Assembly: GCF_900110375.1 (NCBI RefSeq)
Contig: NZ_FODN01000007.1
Coordinates: forward strand, 62,001 to 126,000
From: Flavobacterium sinopsychrotolerans
GTDB taxonomy: Bacteria > Bacteroidota > Bacteroidia > Flavobacteriales > Flavobacteriaceae
DNA: 64,000 nt
Direction of reading: 5' to 3'
Below are positions 26,055 through 34,892 of the stretch, piece after piece. The notes under the pieces are model-generated. The model did not search any database and had not been told where the DNA came from. It saw only the letters and a list, made by a program, of their open reading frames with translations. Position 1 is the stretch's first letter. Every line of letters begins with the position of its first letter. The position numbers were made by a program, and so were the translations under genes.

Positions 26055-27416
26055 TTACCCAAACAACTCACTCGCCACATCTTCAATTTTGGCTACCAAT
26101 CGAATTTTGATTCCGGTATTTTTCAGCGCAATTTTATTGTATTTGGATACAAAAATGGTCGAAAAACCTAATTTCTCCGCTTCCTGAATGCGTTGGTCCA
26201 CGCGGTTTACAGGACGTATTTCGCCCGAAAGTCCCACTTCACCGGCAAAGCAAAAATCTTTATTGACTGCAATATCTTCATTAGAAGATAAAATGGCGGC
26301 TACAACAGCCAAATCTATCGCCGGATCATCTACTGAAATTCCTCCGGTTATGTTGAGGAAAACATCTTTGGCGCCAAGCCTAAAACCGGCTCTTTTCTCT
26401 AAAACGGCCAGAATCATATTGAGTCTTTTGGCATTATAACCCGTGGTGCTGCGTTGTGGTGTTCCATATACTGCAGTGCTTACCAATGCTTGGATTTCAA
26501 TCATCAAAGGACGCATGCCTTCTAAAGTTGAGGCAATTGCGGTTCCAGATAATTCCTCGTCTTTGTGTGAAATCAATATTTCCGAAGGATTTGAAACTTC
26601 GCGTAAGCCATTGCCCAGCATTTCATAAATACCAATTTCGGCAGTGGAACCGAAACGGTTTTTTAACGAACGTAAAATGCGATACACGTGGTTTCTATCG
26701 CCTTCAAACTGTAAAACGGTATCAACCATGTGCTCCAATATTTTTGGTCCGGCAATGTTTCCGTCTTTGGTGATATGACCAATCAGGATTACCGGAATAT
26801 TGGTTTCTTTGGCAAATTTGATTAGTTCGGCGGTGGTTTCCCTAATTTGAGAAATACTTCCGGGAGTGGATTCAATATAATCCGTATGCAAGGTTTGAAT
26901 GGAATCGATAATCACGATTTCTGGTTCGATGGCTTCAATTTGCTTGAAGATATTTTGTGTTTTGGTTTCAGTCAGGATATAGCAATTGTCTCCGCTTGGC
27001 GTGATTCTTTCTGCACGCATTTTTATCTGCTTTTGACTTTCTTCGCCTGAAACATAAAGGGTCTTATACGGTAACTTTAAAGAAATTTGAAGTAAAAGCG
27101 TACTTTTTCCAATGCCGGGTTCACCGCCCAAAAGAATCAAGGAGCCAGGAACGATTCCGCCACCCAACACGCGATTAAGCTCCGCATCTGTGGTGTCCAT
27201 TCGGATTTCCTGAGCAGAATCGATTTCGTTTATTCGTAACGGTTTTGGTGCTTTACTGCTTGAGGTAGTTTCGCTTTTCCAAGCTATTTTTTCCTGTTTT
27301 TGGATGATTTCCTCAGCTATGGTGTTCCATTCTTTACAAGAATTGCATTGTCCTTGCCATTTTGCATATTGTGCGCCACAGTTTTGGCAAAAAAAAGTTG
27401 TTTTTACTTTTGACAT
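26055..27416 (-). CDS. radA: DNA repair protein RadA
   Basis: A RecA-like ATPase (Sms) that drives branch migration in recombination intermediates. It has 453 residues, the typical length. In order: N-terminal C4 zinc finger (CQNCGAQYAKWQGQCNSCKEW), Walker A GGEPGIGKST at about residue 96, the RadA-specific KNRFGS motif and the C-terminal Lon-like domain (GTPQRSTTGYN, GISVDDPAIDLAV). It starts 4 bases after the upstream hydrolase gene ends, so the two are in one transcript. Confidence 0.96.
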   Translation of the reverse strand: MSKVKTTFFCQNCGAQYAKWQGQCNSCKEWNTIAEEIIQKQEKIAWKSETTSSSKAPKPLRINEIDSAQEIRMDTTDAELNRVLGGGIVPGSLILLGGEPGIGKSTLLLQISLKLPYKTLYVSGEESQKQIKMRAERITPSGDNCYILTETKTQNIFKQIEAIEPEIVIIDSIQTLHTDYIESTPGSISQIRETTAELIKFAKETNIPVILIGHITKDGNIAGPKILEHMVDTVLQFEGDRNHVYRILRSLKNRFGSTAEIGIYEMLGNGLREVSNPSEILISHKDEELSGTAIASTLEGMRPLMIEIQALVSTAVYGTPQRSTTGYNAKRLNMILAVLEKRAGFRLGAKDVFLNITGGISVDDPAIDLAVVAAILSSNEDIAVNKDFCFAGEVGLSGEIRPVNRVDQRIQEAEKLGFSTIFVSKYNKIALKNTGIKIRLVAKIEDVASELFG

Positions 27417-27420
27417 TGTC

Positions 27421-28626
27421 TTATTTTTTTTCTTCTACGGCATCTGTTATTTCGGATTGCTCTGTTTCTTTTCCTTTTTTGGCAAAGGATTTCTTTAAAG
27501 AATCCGTTTTTTCAAACATCATATCTTTGGTAAGCTGTCCAATTTCATTTTTCAAAAAAGCGTCTTGATAGTATTTTGCGGCTCTTTTTAAGTCGCCTTT
27601 TTGTTCAAACATCAGTGCCAATTCATAATCAGCAAGCATTGTTTTTGGGTAATTTTTTCTGGCTAAAATAGACAATTCTTCAAGTTCATTGTACATTTTG
27701 TTCTTTAAAATTGCGGATTCTATAGCATTAAAATCTGAAATTCTAACAGGAGTTCTTACGCCATAATATTTCTCCATGTCATCATATTTTTTTGTCAAAT
27801 AAGAAACATAATCACTTGGCAACACTACGATTTTTTCATTGTATTCCAAGGTAGAAATTGCTTTGTAGGTTTCAAATAAATGGTATAAGGCATTTGGTAT
27901 GGAATGCAGTACTAAAGAGTAGTGGGAGGCGCCAATAAATTGATCCTGTTTATAATGTAAATTTTCATTTTTTATAGTTAATATATTGGAATGTAGTATT
28001 TTAATTCCTTCTTGGTATTCTTTTAAATCTTTGTCAGAGTAGGACTGGTAATAAAAGACTGGGGAACTTACTTTAGATAATTGTTTTGCAATTTGCACTT
28101 CCATTCCGGTTGCCAGTTCTGGACTTAATGATATATATGCTCTGAAGGGAGAGGTTTCTTTGTATAAAAAAAAATTTAAATAGCTGGCAGTGAGGTCATG
28201 CCCAGCTATGGTTTTAAAGGGGGTGATTCTGTATTTTTTTTCTAAATTAGGCAATAGTTCGGTAGAAATAAAATCAAAAAATTTAGTGCCTTTTTCTATG
28301 GGATATCCAGTTGCATCGTCAATTTCGCAATCAGATTCCCGTTCCTTGTTTTTATTTTGATGAATTCCCACAATAATGGTTTCGGGCATTTCATCCCAAT
28401 AATTCCCATAGGAAAGTGCCCCGTTAAAGGCATCAAAAAGATAATCGCCATCGAGTAAAACAAGTAAGGGGTATTTTTTCTCTTTATTTTTTTGGTAAGA
28501 AGCTGGTAATGAAACTGTGATTATCCGATTTTCACCTAAACTCTGTGATGCTATAGTGTCTGTACTTATTTGAGAAAATGTGGTTACGCAGAATAATAAT
28601 GATAGAATGAGGAGGAATTTTTTCAT
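27421..28626 (-). CDS. Exported alpha/beta-hydrolase-fold protein with Asp at the nucleophile position
   Basis: A 401-residue protein with a Sec signal peptide (MKKFLLILSLLFCVTTFSQ), so periplasmic or outer-membrane associated. Residues ~30-260 have the esterase D/IroE-like fold: YPLLVLLDGDYLF, ETIIVGIHQNK and a C-terminal His at 235 (GASHYSLV). The nucleophile elbow, normally GHSLGG, reads AGHDLTA with Asp144 in place of Ser. Asp nucleophiles are known in other alpha/beta hydrolases (haloalkane dehalogenases, epoxide hydrolases) but not usual in this branch, so it may be a non-esterase or an inactive relative. The C-terminal ~120 residues contain a TPR-like segment and a charged tail. It heads the radA operon. 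Confidence 0.8.
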   Translation of the reverse strand: MKKFLLILSLLFCVTTFSQISTDTIASQSLGENRIITVSLPASYQKNKEKKYPLLVLLDGDYLFDAFNGALSYGNYWDEMPETIIVGIHQNKNKERESDCEIDDATGYPIEKGTKFFDFISTELLPNLEKKYRITPFKTIAGHDLTASYLNFFLYKETSPFRAYISLSPELATGMEVQIAKQLSKVSSPVFYYQSYSDKDLKEYQEGIKILHSNILTIKNENLHYKQDQFIGASHYSLVLHSIPNALYHLFETYKAISTLEYNEKIVVLPSDYVSYLTKKYDDMEKYYGVRTPVRISDFNAIESAILKNKMYNELEELSILARKNYPKTMLADYELALMFEQKGDLKRAAKYYQDAFLKNEIGQLTKDMMFEKTDSLKKSFAKKGKETEQSEITDAVEEKK

Positions 28627-28796
28627 GTGAAATGAATATTTTTTAATAATTTAGGTTGTTAAATAGATGACCAATATAGTAAATAATTTTTTCTACAGAT
28701 GAATCTCTTTTTCTTTACATAAACGAATTAATTAAAATTTATACATTGAAAATTATGTAGGATTCATATTTATTTTTCCAGAGTTCCCTTTATTAT

Positions 28797-28847
28797 ATAA
28801 TCAAAAAAGTACAAGCTTTAGATATAAGCTTGTACTTTTTTGATTAT
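28797..28847 (-). terminator. Terminator after panD
   Basis: A perfect 22-base-pair inverted repeat (arms 28797-28818 and 28826-28847, 7-base loop) containing an A run on one side and a T run on the other. It lies 45 bases after the panD stop and upstream of the hydrolase gene on the same strand. Confidence 0.9.
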
Positions 28848-28891
28848 CGCAACATTGATTTTCGATATGAATTCTATCGTAATTATTAAAA

Positions 28892-29242
28892 TTACGTCAA
28901 AGAATTGTCATTTTCATTTGGGAAAATAACCCAAGGTTTAAATGTTTTAGCCTCTTCAAATTCTATTGTGGCGTAAGAAATGATAATGATAATATCATCT
29001 TTTTGTACTTTTCTTGCTGCGGGTCCATTAAGCGTTATGGTGCCTGAATTCCTTTCGCCTTTAATAGCGTAGGTTTCAAAACGCTCGCCATTATTGATGT
29101 TAACAATAGAGACTTTTTCGCCTTCAATAATGTTAGAAGCGTCTAGTAATGATTCGTCAATGGTAATGCTTCCGATATAATTTAAATCGGCGCCTGTTAC
29201 TTTTACTCGGTGAATTTTTGATTTTAATACTTGAATTTGCAT
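28892..29242 (-). CDS. panD: Aspartate 1-decarboxylase
   Basis: Makes beta-alanine from aspartate for pantothenate. It has 116 residues, the normal zymogen size. The self-cleavage site is Gly24-Ser25 in YIGSITID, where Ser25 becomes the pyruvoyl group, and [20 protein letters not shown] is family-typical. It follows panC on the same strand with a 14-base gap and ends before a strong terminator, giving a panC-panD operon. The tail ends NENDNSLT, slightly variable between species. Confidence 0.97.
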   Translation of the reverse strand: MQIQVLKSKIHRVKVTGADLNYIGSITIDESLLDASNIIEGEKVSIVNINNGERFETYAIKGERNSGTITLNGPAARKVQKDDIIIIISYATIEFEEAKTFKPWVIFPNENDNSLT

Positions 29243-29256
29243 GCTACAAAAGTAAA

Positions 29257-30105
29257 TTAATTTAATGAAATGGTGTCAATCAAACGAATATTGTTGACTA
29301 ATACGGCAATAAAAGCACGGTATTTTTTATTTTTATTTTTTAGTGTACATTCTAAGAGCGTTTCCTCATCAGCAATTACGAAATATTCCAGTGCAAAGTT
29401 AGGGTTATTCTCAAATTCTTTTTGGACCCATTCTGAAATTGTCAAAGGACTATCAGATGCGAATTTTTCTTTTACTTGGGTGAGGATTTTATAGATAATT
29501 GCTGCTTCATCTCTTTCTAATGCTGATAAACGTTCGTTTCTGGAACTCATTGCAAGCTGGTTGGATTCTCTGAAAATGGGACAGCCAATTATAGTTACTT
29601 TCAACTTGTTCTTTGCCACCATTTTTTTGACAATTTGTAATTGTTGAAAGTCTTTTTCGCCAAAATAGGCTCTTGTAGGTTCAATAATTTCAAAAAGGCG
29701 TTTTACTATAGTGCCAACTCCGTCAAAATGACCCGGCCTGAATTTTCCTTCCATCTGATTTTCAAGTCCATCAAAATTGAAAGATTGAGATTGTGGTGTA
29801 CCGTCATAAATATCTTCAACAGTTGGAGCATATAAAATGATCTTTGGGTTTAAAGCAGTAAGTTTTTCTACATCTTCGGCTAATGTCCTTGGATATTTTG
29901 CCAAATCTTCGGGATTGTTGAATTGAGTTGGATTTACAAAAATACTCACAGCAGTATATTCGTTTTCCGAAAGGGATTTTTGCATTAAAGCCAAATGTCC
30001 TTGATGTAAAGCACCCATAGTTGGAACAAATCCAATGGTGGAATTTGAAGTTTTGATCGATTTCAAATACTCTCTCAAAGCCGCTTTTCCATAGAAAATA
30101 TTCAT
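29257..30105 (-). CDS. panC: Pantothenate synthetase
   Basis: ATP-dependent condensation of pantoate with beta-alanine. It has 282 residues. Visible motifs: [16 protein letters not shown] (HxGH at the ATP site), [49 protein letters not shown] and MSSRNERLS. It leads a two-gene operon with panD. A TAAGTTTG -7-like box lies about 24 bases upstream, and the gene is divergent from the starch-synthase-like gene over a ~108-base region. Confidence 0.97.
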   Translation of the reverse strand: MNIFYGKAALREYLKSIKTSNSTIGFVPTMGALHQGHLALMQKSLSENEYTAVSIFVNPTQFNNPEDLAKYPRTLAEDVEKLTALNPKIILYAPTVEDIYDGTPQSQSFNFDGLENQMEGKFRPGHFDGVGTIVKRLFEIIEPTRAYFGEKDFQQLQIVKKMVAKNKLKVTIIGCPIFRESNQLAMSSRNERLSALERDEAAIIYKILTQVKEKFASDSPLTISEWVQKEFENNPNFALEYFVIADEETLLECTLKNKNKKYRAFIAVLVNNIRLIDTISLN

Positions 30106-30128
30106 GGTGGTATTGTTTAAATTAGATG

Positions 30129-30136
30129 CAAACTTA
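30129..30136 (-). promoter_or_regulatory. Probable -7 box of panCD
   Basis: On the minus strand this reads TAAGTTTG, matching TAnnTTTG, 24 bases before the panC ATG. Confidence 0.45.
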
Positions 30137-30167
30137 ATATTTTAGTTAATAACTGCATAAATTTTTG

Positions 30168-30175
30168 TAATTTTG
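30168..30175 (+). promoter_or_regulatory. Probable -7 box of the starch-synthase-like gene
   Basis: TAATTTTG matches TAnnTTTG and lies 38 bases before the ATG at 30214, back to back with the panCD box. Confidence 0.45.
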
Positions 30176-30213
30176 CTTGGTTTTTATTGCCAATAAATTA
30201 AGTAAATTACAAT

Positions 30214-31020
30214 ATGAAAGATAAGAGGATATTATATGTATCATCTGAAGTGGTGCCTTATCTCGCTGAAAATGAGGTCTCTTTAATGTCTTATGACGTG
30301 CCAAAAATGATTAATGATCAAGGTGGACAGATAAGAATTTTTATGCCAAGGTATGGAAATATTAACGAGAGAAGACACCAGTTGCACGAGGTAATTAGGC
30401 TTTCTGGGATGAATTTGGTGGTAAATGATTTAGATATGCCTTTGATAATAAAAGTAGCATCGATTCCTAAAGAAAGGATTCAGGTTTACTTTATTGACAA
30501 CGAAGAATATTTTAAAAGAAAGGCTACATTCGCGGATGAAGAGGGCGTTATGTATCCGGATAATGATGAAAGAGCTATCTTTTTTGCAAAAGGAGTTGTA
30601 GAAACTGTAAAAAAATTGAATTGGGTTCCTGATATTATTCATGTACATGGTTGGATGGCGGCTATGTTGCCTATTTACATGAAACATTTTTATAAAAATG
30701 AAGCCTTATTCTCAGAAACTAAAATTGTTACTTCTGTTTACAGTCAGTCTTTCGAAGGGACTTTGGATGTCGAAATGATTAATAAAGTTAAATTTGACGG
30801 CGTGCCGGATGAAGCAATTGTAGACCTGGCTATTCCAGATTACGAAAATATCATCAGAACAACGGTAATGCATTCTGACGCGGTTATTATTGCTTCAGAA
30901 AACCTATCTCCAAGTTTAACAAAATTTATAGAGTCTTCGGGTAAACCTTTTTTACCTTTCACCCCAAAAGATAGATTCGCTGAGGCGTACACTAATTTCT
31001 ATAAAAACGAGGTTCTGTAA
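30214..31020 (+). CDS. Glycogen/starch synthase N-terminal-domain protein (GT5 half)
   Basis: A 268-residue protein that looks like only the N-terminal Rossmann domain of a GT5 glycogen/starch synthase: ILYVSSEVVPYLAENEVSLM at the start (KxGGL region diverged to ENEVSL), VYFIDNEEYF, and DIIHVHGWMAAMLPIYMK. The second GT-B domain, which binds ADP-glucose, is absent, and the stop is followed closely by the next gene, so this is not a recent truncation. Similar short proteins near DUF4270 and glmS recur in Flavobacteriaceae from memory. Synthase activity is therefore unlikely without a partner; a regulatory or binding role is possible. It starts a three-gene run with 20- and 9-base gaps. Confidence 0.75.
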   Translation: MKDKRILYVSSEVVPYLAENEVSLMSYDVPKMINDQGGQIRIFMPRYGNINERRHQLHEVIRLSGMNLVVNDLDMPLIIKVASIPKERIQVYFIDNEEYFKRKATFADEEGVMYPDNDERAIFFAKGVVETVKKLNWVPDIIHVHGWMAAMLPIYMKHFYKNEALFSETKIVTSVYSQSFEGTLDVEMINKVKFDGVPDEAIVDLAIPDYENIIRTTVMHSDAVIIASENLSPSLTKFIESSGKPFLPFTPKDRFAEAYTNFYKNEVL

Positions 31021-31040
31021 ATTAAACTTTTATTTTAAAT

Positions 31041-32636
31041 ATGCACAATAATTTTTTTTTAAAAAGCACACTGGTCTTATCCTGTATTGTTCTTCTTTGT
31101 TCATGTGACAAAGAATATAATGGCATTGGAGATGAATTAATCGGTGAAAATCATTTTGATTTTAATAAATATACTTCAAACGTAATTGCCTATAATCAGA
31201 AGATTGATCCTATTCAGTCCAATGGTCTTGAAGTAAATGCATTGGGAATACTGGATGATGCCGCCTTTGGAACTACGACTGCGAATTTTGCAACACAATT
31301 AGTGTTGCCAAGTGTTAATCCAACTATCGGAGCAAATCCCGAAATTGAAAGTGTAGTGTTGACCATCCCGTATTTTAGTACTTTGAAATCAACAGACACT
31401 GATGGGAATAATGTATATGAATTAGATTCTATTTATGGACCAAGCGATGCTAAAATCAAACTTAGTGTTTATGAATCCGGTTATTTTATGAGAGATTTGG
31501 ATCCCGTAGGTGGATTTCAACAAGCTCAAAAATATTTTACCGATCAGAATAGTGATTTTAACGATCGTAAAGTTGGAAATCGTTTGAATGATGCTGCTGA
31601 TGCCATTCAAAATGATGCTTTTTTCTTTGATAAAGCTGAATATGTTGAGTCAACAACCGATGCGGATGGCAAGGTTACAAAGACAAGAAAGGTTCCTGGA
31701 ATGCGTTTGAATTTGAATAAAGCTTTTTTCAAAACAAAAATTATTGATGCTGTTGCGTCCGGTAAATTAGCGACCAACGATGTTTTTAAAGATTATTTCA
31801 GAGGGTTATATTTTAAAGTAGAGAAGTCAGGGAGCAGTCCAAGTAATTTAGCAGTGTTGAATTTTGCATCTGGACAAATTACTATAAAGTACAAAGAAGA
31901 TTTGTCTACTACGACCTCAGGAGTTACCACTGTTAGCCGAGTAGAGAAATCTATACTGCTTAATATGTCTGGAAATACAGTGAGTTTGCTGGATCAAAGT
32001 AATGTAAATACGGCTTATACAAATGCTACAAATAGTCCAAATGTAACATTAGGAGATGAAAAATTGTATGTAAAAGGTGGTGAAGGTTCAATGGTTATAC
32101 TTGACCTTTTCAGTACTGCAGGCGAATTAGAAACAATTAGAAATAATGGTTGGTTGATTAATGAGGCTAATTTGGTTTTTCATGTTGATGCCAGTGCAAT
32201 GGCGGGTAGTTACGAGCCTAATAGAATCTATTTGTATGATTTAAATAATAACCGACCTGTTGTAGATTATTTTAATGATCAAACAGAAAGTTTAGATACG
32301 AAAAAATCCAAATTAATATTTGATGGAGTTTTAAACAAAGCCACTGGTGCCAATGGCAGAGGTTTGACTTATAAAATCAGAATTACAAATCAAGTACGAA
32401 ATCTGATAAGAAATGCTGATTCAACTAATGTAAAATTAGGAGTTGTTGTAACTGAAGATATAAATAAAATGATTTCGTATAAATTAAAAACCGCAAACGC
32501 TTTTACTTCTCAAGCGCCAAAAGCATCAGTCATGAATCCATTAGGAACTATTTTGTTTGGTACTAATATTCCTATTGGTACAGCTAATTATGACAAAAGA
32601 TTGAAATTAGAAATCTATTATACAAAACCTAATTAA
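31041..32636 (+). CDS. DUF4270 lipoprotein
   Basis: A 531-residue outer-membrane lipoprotein with signal peptide and lipobox (IVLLCSC), the mature end starting C-DKEYNGIG. The sequence matches the DUF4270 family: IGDELIGENHFDF and LGILDDAAFGTTTANFATQL near the N-terminus, and a beta-rich body. The function is unknown. The 20-base gap to the starch-synthase-like gene and 9-base gap to glmS put it in the middle of one transcription unit, an arrangement suggesting a link with sugar or envelope-precursor metabolism. Confidence 0.85.
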   Translation: MHNNFFLKSTLVLSCIVLLCSCDKEYNGIGDELIGENHFDFNKYTSNVIAYNQKIDPIQSNGLEVNALGILDDAAFGTTTANFATQLVLPSVNPTIGANPEIESVVLTIPYFSTLKSTDTDGNNVYELDSIYGPSDAKIKLSVYESGYFMRDLDPVGGFQQAQKYFTDQNSDFNDRKVGNRLNDAADAIQNDAFFFDKAEYVESTTDADGKVTKTRKVPGMRLNLNKAFFKTKIIDAVASGKLATNDVFKDYFRGLYFKVEKSGSSPSNLAVLNFASGQITIKYKEDLSTTTSGVTTVSRVEKSILLNMSGNTVSLLDQSNVNTAYTNATNSPNVTLGDEKLYVKGGEGSMVILDLFSTAGELETIRNNGWLINEANLVFHVDASAMAGSYEPNRIYLYDLNNNRPVVDYFNDQTESLDTKKSKLIFDGVLNKATGANGRGLTYKIRITNQVRNLIRNADSTNVKLGVVVTEDINKMISYKLKTANAFTSQAPKASVMNPLGTILFGTNIPIGTANYDKRLKLEIYYTKPN

Positions 32637-32645
32637 GGCAAAACT

Positions 32646-34493
32646 ATGTGTGGAATCGTTGGATATATCGGTTATAGAGAAGCTTATCCTATAGTAATTA
32701 AAGGATTAAAAAGACTTGAATATAGAGGTTATGATAGTGCGGGTGTCATGTTATTTGACGGTGAAAATCTAAAACTTTGTAAGACTAAAGGAAAAGTTTC
32801 AGACCTTGAGCTTAGAGCCTCTGAAGAAATTACAACAAACGGAACAATTGGAATAGGTCATACACGTTGGGCTACTCATGGTGTTCCTAATGATGTGAAT
32901 TCTCATCCACATCTTTCAAATTCAGGGGATTTAGCAATAATTCATAATGGAATTATTGAAAATTATGCACCGTTGAAAGCGGAGTTGATAAAAAGAGGAT
33001 ACATTTTTCATTCTGATACAGATACTGAGGTACTGGTAAATCTTATTGAAGAAGTTCAGAAAAAAGATAATTTAAAGCTTGGAAAAGCTGTGCAGGTGGC
33101 TTTAAACCAGGTTGTTGGAGCTTATGCTATTGCTGTTTTTGATAAAAAAACACCAAATGAAATTGTAGCGGCTCGTTTAGGAAGCCCATTAGCAATAGGT
33201 GTTGGAGAAGGAGAATATTTTATTGCTTCAGATGCTTCTCCATTTATTGAATATACTTCGAATGCTATTTATCTGGAAGATGGTGAAATGGCAAATATAA
33301 GATTGCATAAAGCAATGAAGGTTAGAAAGATTAAAGATGATACTTTAGTTGATCCTTACATTCAAGAGCTTAAAATGAATCTGGAACAAATTGAAAAAGG
33401 CGGATATGATCATTTCATGCTGAAAGAAATTTACGAACAGCCAGATGTTATCAAAGACACTTATCGTGGAAGACTTCATGCAAATGACGGTATCATTCAA
33501 ATGGCAGGTGTAGAAGATAATCTGGAAAAATTCTTAAATGCTGACAGAATAATAATTGTAGCTTGTGGTACGTCATGGCATGCAGGTTTAGTAGCAGAAT
33601 ATATATTTGAAGAGTTTGCTCGAATCCCAGTTGAAGTGGAGTACGCGTCAGAATTTAGATATAGAAATCCGATAATAAACAGTAAGGATATTGTCATTGC
33701 AATATCACAATCGGGCGAAACAGCTGATACGATGGCCGCAATAAAATTGGCCAAGGAAAATGGAGCCTTTGTGTTTGGTGTTTGTAATGTAGTGGGTTCT
33801 TCTATTTCCAGAGAAACTCATGCAGGAGCATATACTCACGCGGGACCTGAAATTGGTGTGGCTTCTACAAAAGCGTTTACTACTCAAATCACTGTTCTGA
33901 CAATGATTGCTTTGCGTTTAGCGAAAGCAAAAGGTACAATGTCTGTGTCAGACTTTCATATGTATTTACAAGAGTTAGAAATAATTCCTGAAAAAGTGAA
34001 AGAGGCTTTAGAGACAAACCAAAGAGCAAAAGAAATTGCTTCGGTATTCAAAGATGCTCCTAATTGTTTGTATTTAGGAAGAGGTTATAATTTTCCAGTA
34101 GCTCTTGAGGGGGCTTTAAAACTTAAAGAGATCTCCTATATTCATGCTGAAGGTTATCCTGCAGCGGAAATGAAACACGGTCCGATTGCATTGATTGATG
34201 AGCATATGCCTGTAGTGGTTATTGCTCCAAAACAAGGGCATTATGATAAGATCGTAAGTAATATTCAAGAGATCAAATCGAGAAGTGGAAAAATTATTGC
34301 AGTTGTAACTAAAGGTGATACTCAAGTACGTGAATTAGCCGATTATGTGATTGAAATTCCGGAAACTTCAGATGCTTTATCTCCATTGATAACCACTATT
34401 CCATTGCAGTTGTTGTCTTATCATATTGCTGTTATGCGCGGTTGTAATGTTGATCAACCTCGTAATTTGGCAAAATCAGTTACCGTAGAATAA
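32646..34493 (+). CDS. glmS: Glutamine-fructose-6-phosphate aminotransferase (isomerizing)
   Basis: Makes glucosamine-6-phosphate, the first step toward UDP-GlcNAc for peptidoglycan and lipid A. It has 615 residues, full length. The N-terminal class II glutaminase starts MCGIVGYIG, with Cys2 as nucleophile after Met removal, and has IGHTRWATHG and NGIIENY. Two SIS domains follow, with CGTSWHAGLVAEY, ISQSGETADTMAAI and the C-terminal DQPRNLAKSVTVE. No glmS ribozyme is expected or seen, as the start is only 9 bases after the DUF4270 stop. A terminator lies 64 bases downstream. Confidence 0.98.
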   Translation: MCGIVGYIGYREAYPIVIKGLKRLEYRGYDSAGVMLFDGENLKLCKTKGKVSDLELRASEEITTNGTIGIGHTRWATHGVPNDVNSHPHLSNSGDLAIIHNGIIENYAPLKAELIKRGYIFHSDTDTEVLVNLIEEVQKKDNLKLGKAVQVALNQVVGAYAIAVFDKKTPNEIVAARLGSPLAIGVGEGEYFIASDASPFIEYTSNAIYLEDGEMANIRLHKAMKVRKIKDDTLVDPYIQELKMNLEQIEKGGYDHFMLKEIYEQPDVIKDTYRGRLHANDGIIQMAGVEDNLEKFLNADRIIIVACGTSWHAGLVAEYIFEEFARIPVEVEYASEFRYRNPIINSKDIVIAISQSGETADTMAAIKLAKENGAFVFGVCNVVGSSISRETHAGAYTHAGPEIGVASTKAFTTQITVLTMIALRLAKAKGTMSVSDFHMYLQELEIIPEKVKEALETNQRAKEIASVFKDAPNCLYLGRGYNFPVALEGALKLKEISYIHAEGYPAAEMKHGPIALIDEHMPVVVIAPKQGHYDKIVSNIQEIKSRSGKIIAVVTKGDTQVRELADYVIEIPETSDALSPLITTIPLQLLSYHIAVMRGCNVDQPRNLAKSVTVE

Positions 34494-34556
34494 TTTGAGT
34501 TTATGGTCTAGTTTTCTGTTAAAGAGATTTTTACGGAACCACATCGTTTAATAATC

Positions 34557-34587
34557 AGCCTCGAAAGTTTTCTTTCGAGGCTTTTTT
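34557..34587 (+). terminator. Terminator after glmS
   Basis: Arms AGCCTCGAAAG and CTTTCGAGGCT with a 4-base loop, then TTTTT. It lies in the 399-base gap between glmS and the TonB receptor gene. Confidence 0.85.
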
Positions 34588-34892
34588 AGTTCATAAAGAC
34601 TCTCTTATTCTTATAAAAAGCCTAAAAAAAGAATAAATTTCGCCATTTACATCACTTTTATCAAATATCTAAAAATTAATAATTATTTTAAGATATATGT
34701 ATTTTTTATATGCATGCATAATGATATTCATTTTTTTGACTCTGTTTTTTAACATAAATAAATGAAATACAAAATGTATAATAAGTGTAAAAGAGGCAAA
34801 ATAAATGATAAATATTAAATTTTTTCAGTGATTTTTTATTGATATCAAAAATATTTGTACTTTGGCATCATTAACTAATAAAAATCAACCAA
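34588..34892 (+). other. AT-rich intergenic region upstream of the TonB receptor gene
   Basis: No gene is visible in this ~305-base stretch. It contains the self-complementary word TATGCATGCATA near 34712-34723, a TTG at 34839-34841 followed 16 bases later by TACTTTGG (34858-34865), which is an imperfect -7 box, and the leader of the TonB receptor gene. The length and AT-richness suggest a regulated promoter, but no known operator was recognised. Confidence 0.4.

Noticed and set aside
32560-32646. Possible glmS ribozyme upstream of glmS
   Set aside because: Only 9 bases separate the DUF4270 stop from glmS, leaving no room for the ribozyme, which is a Firmicutes-type feature.
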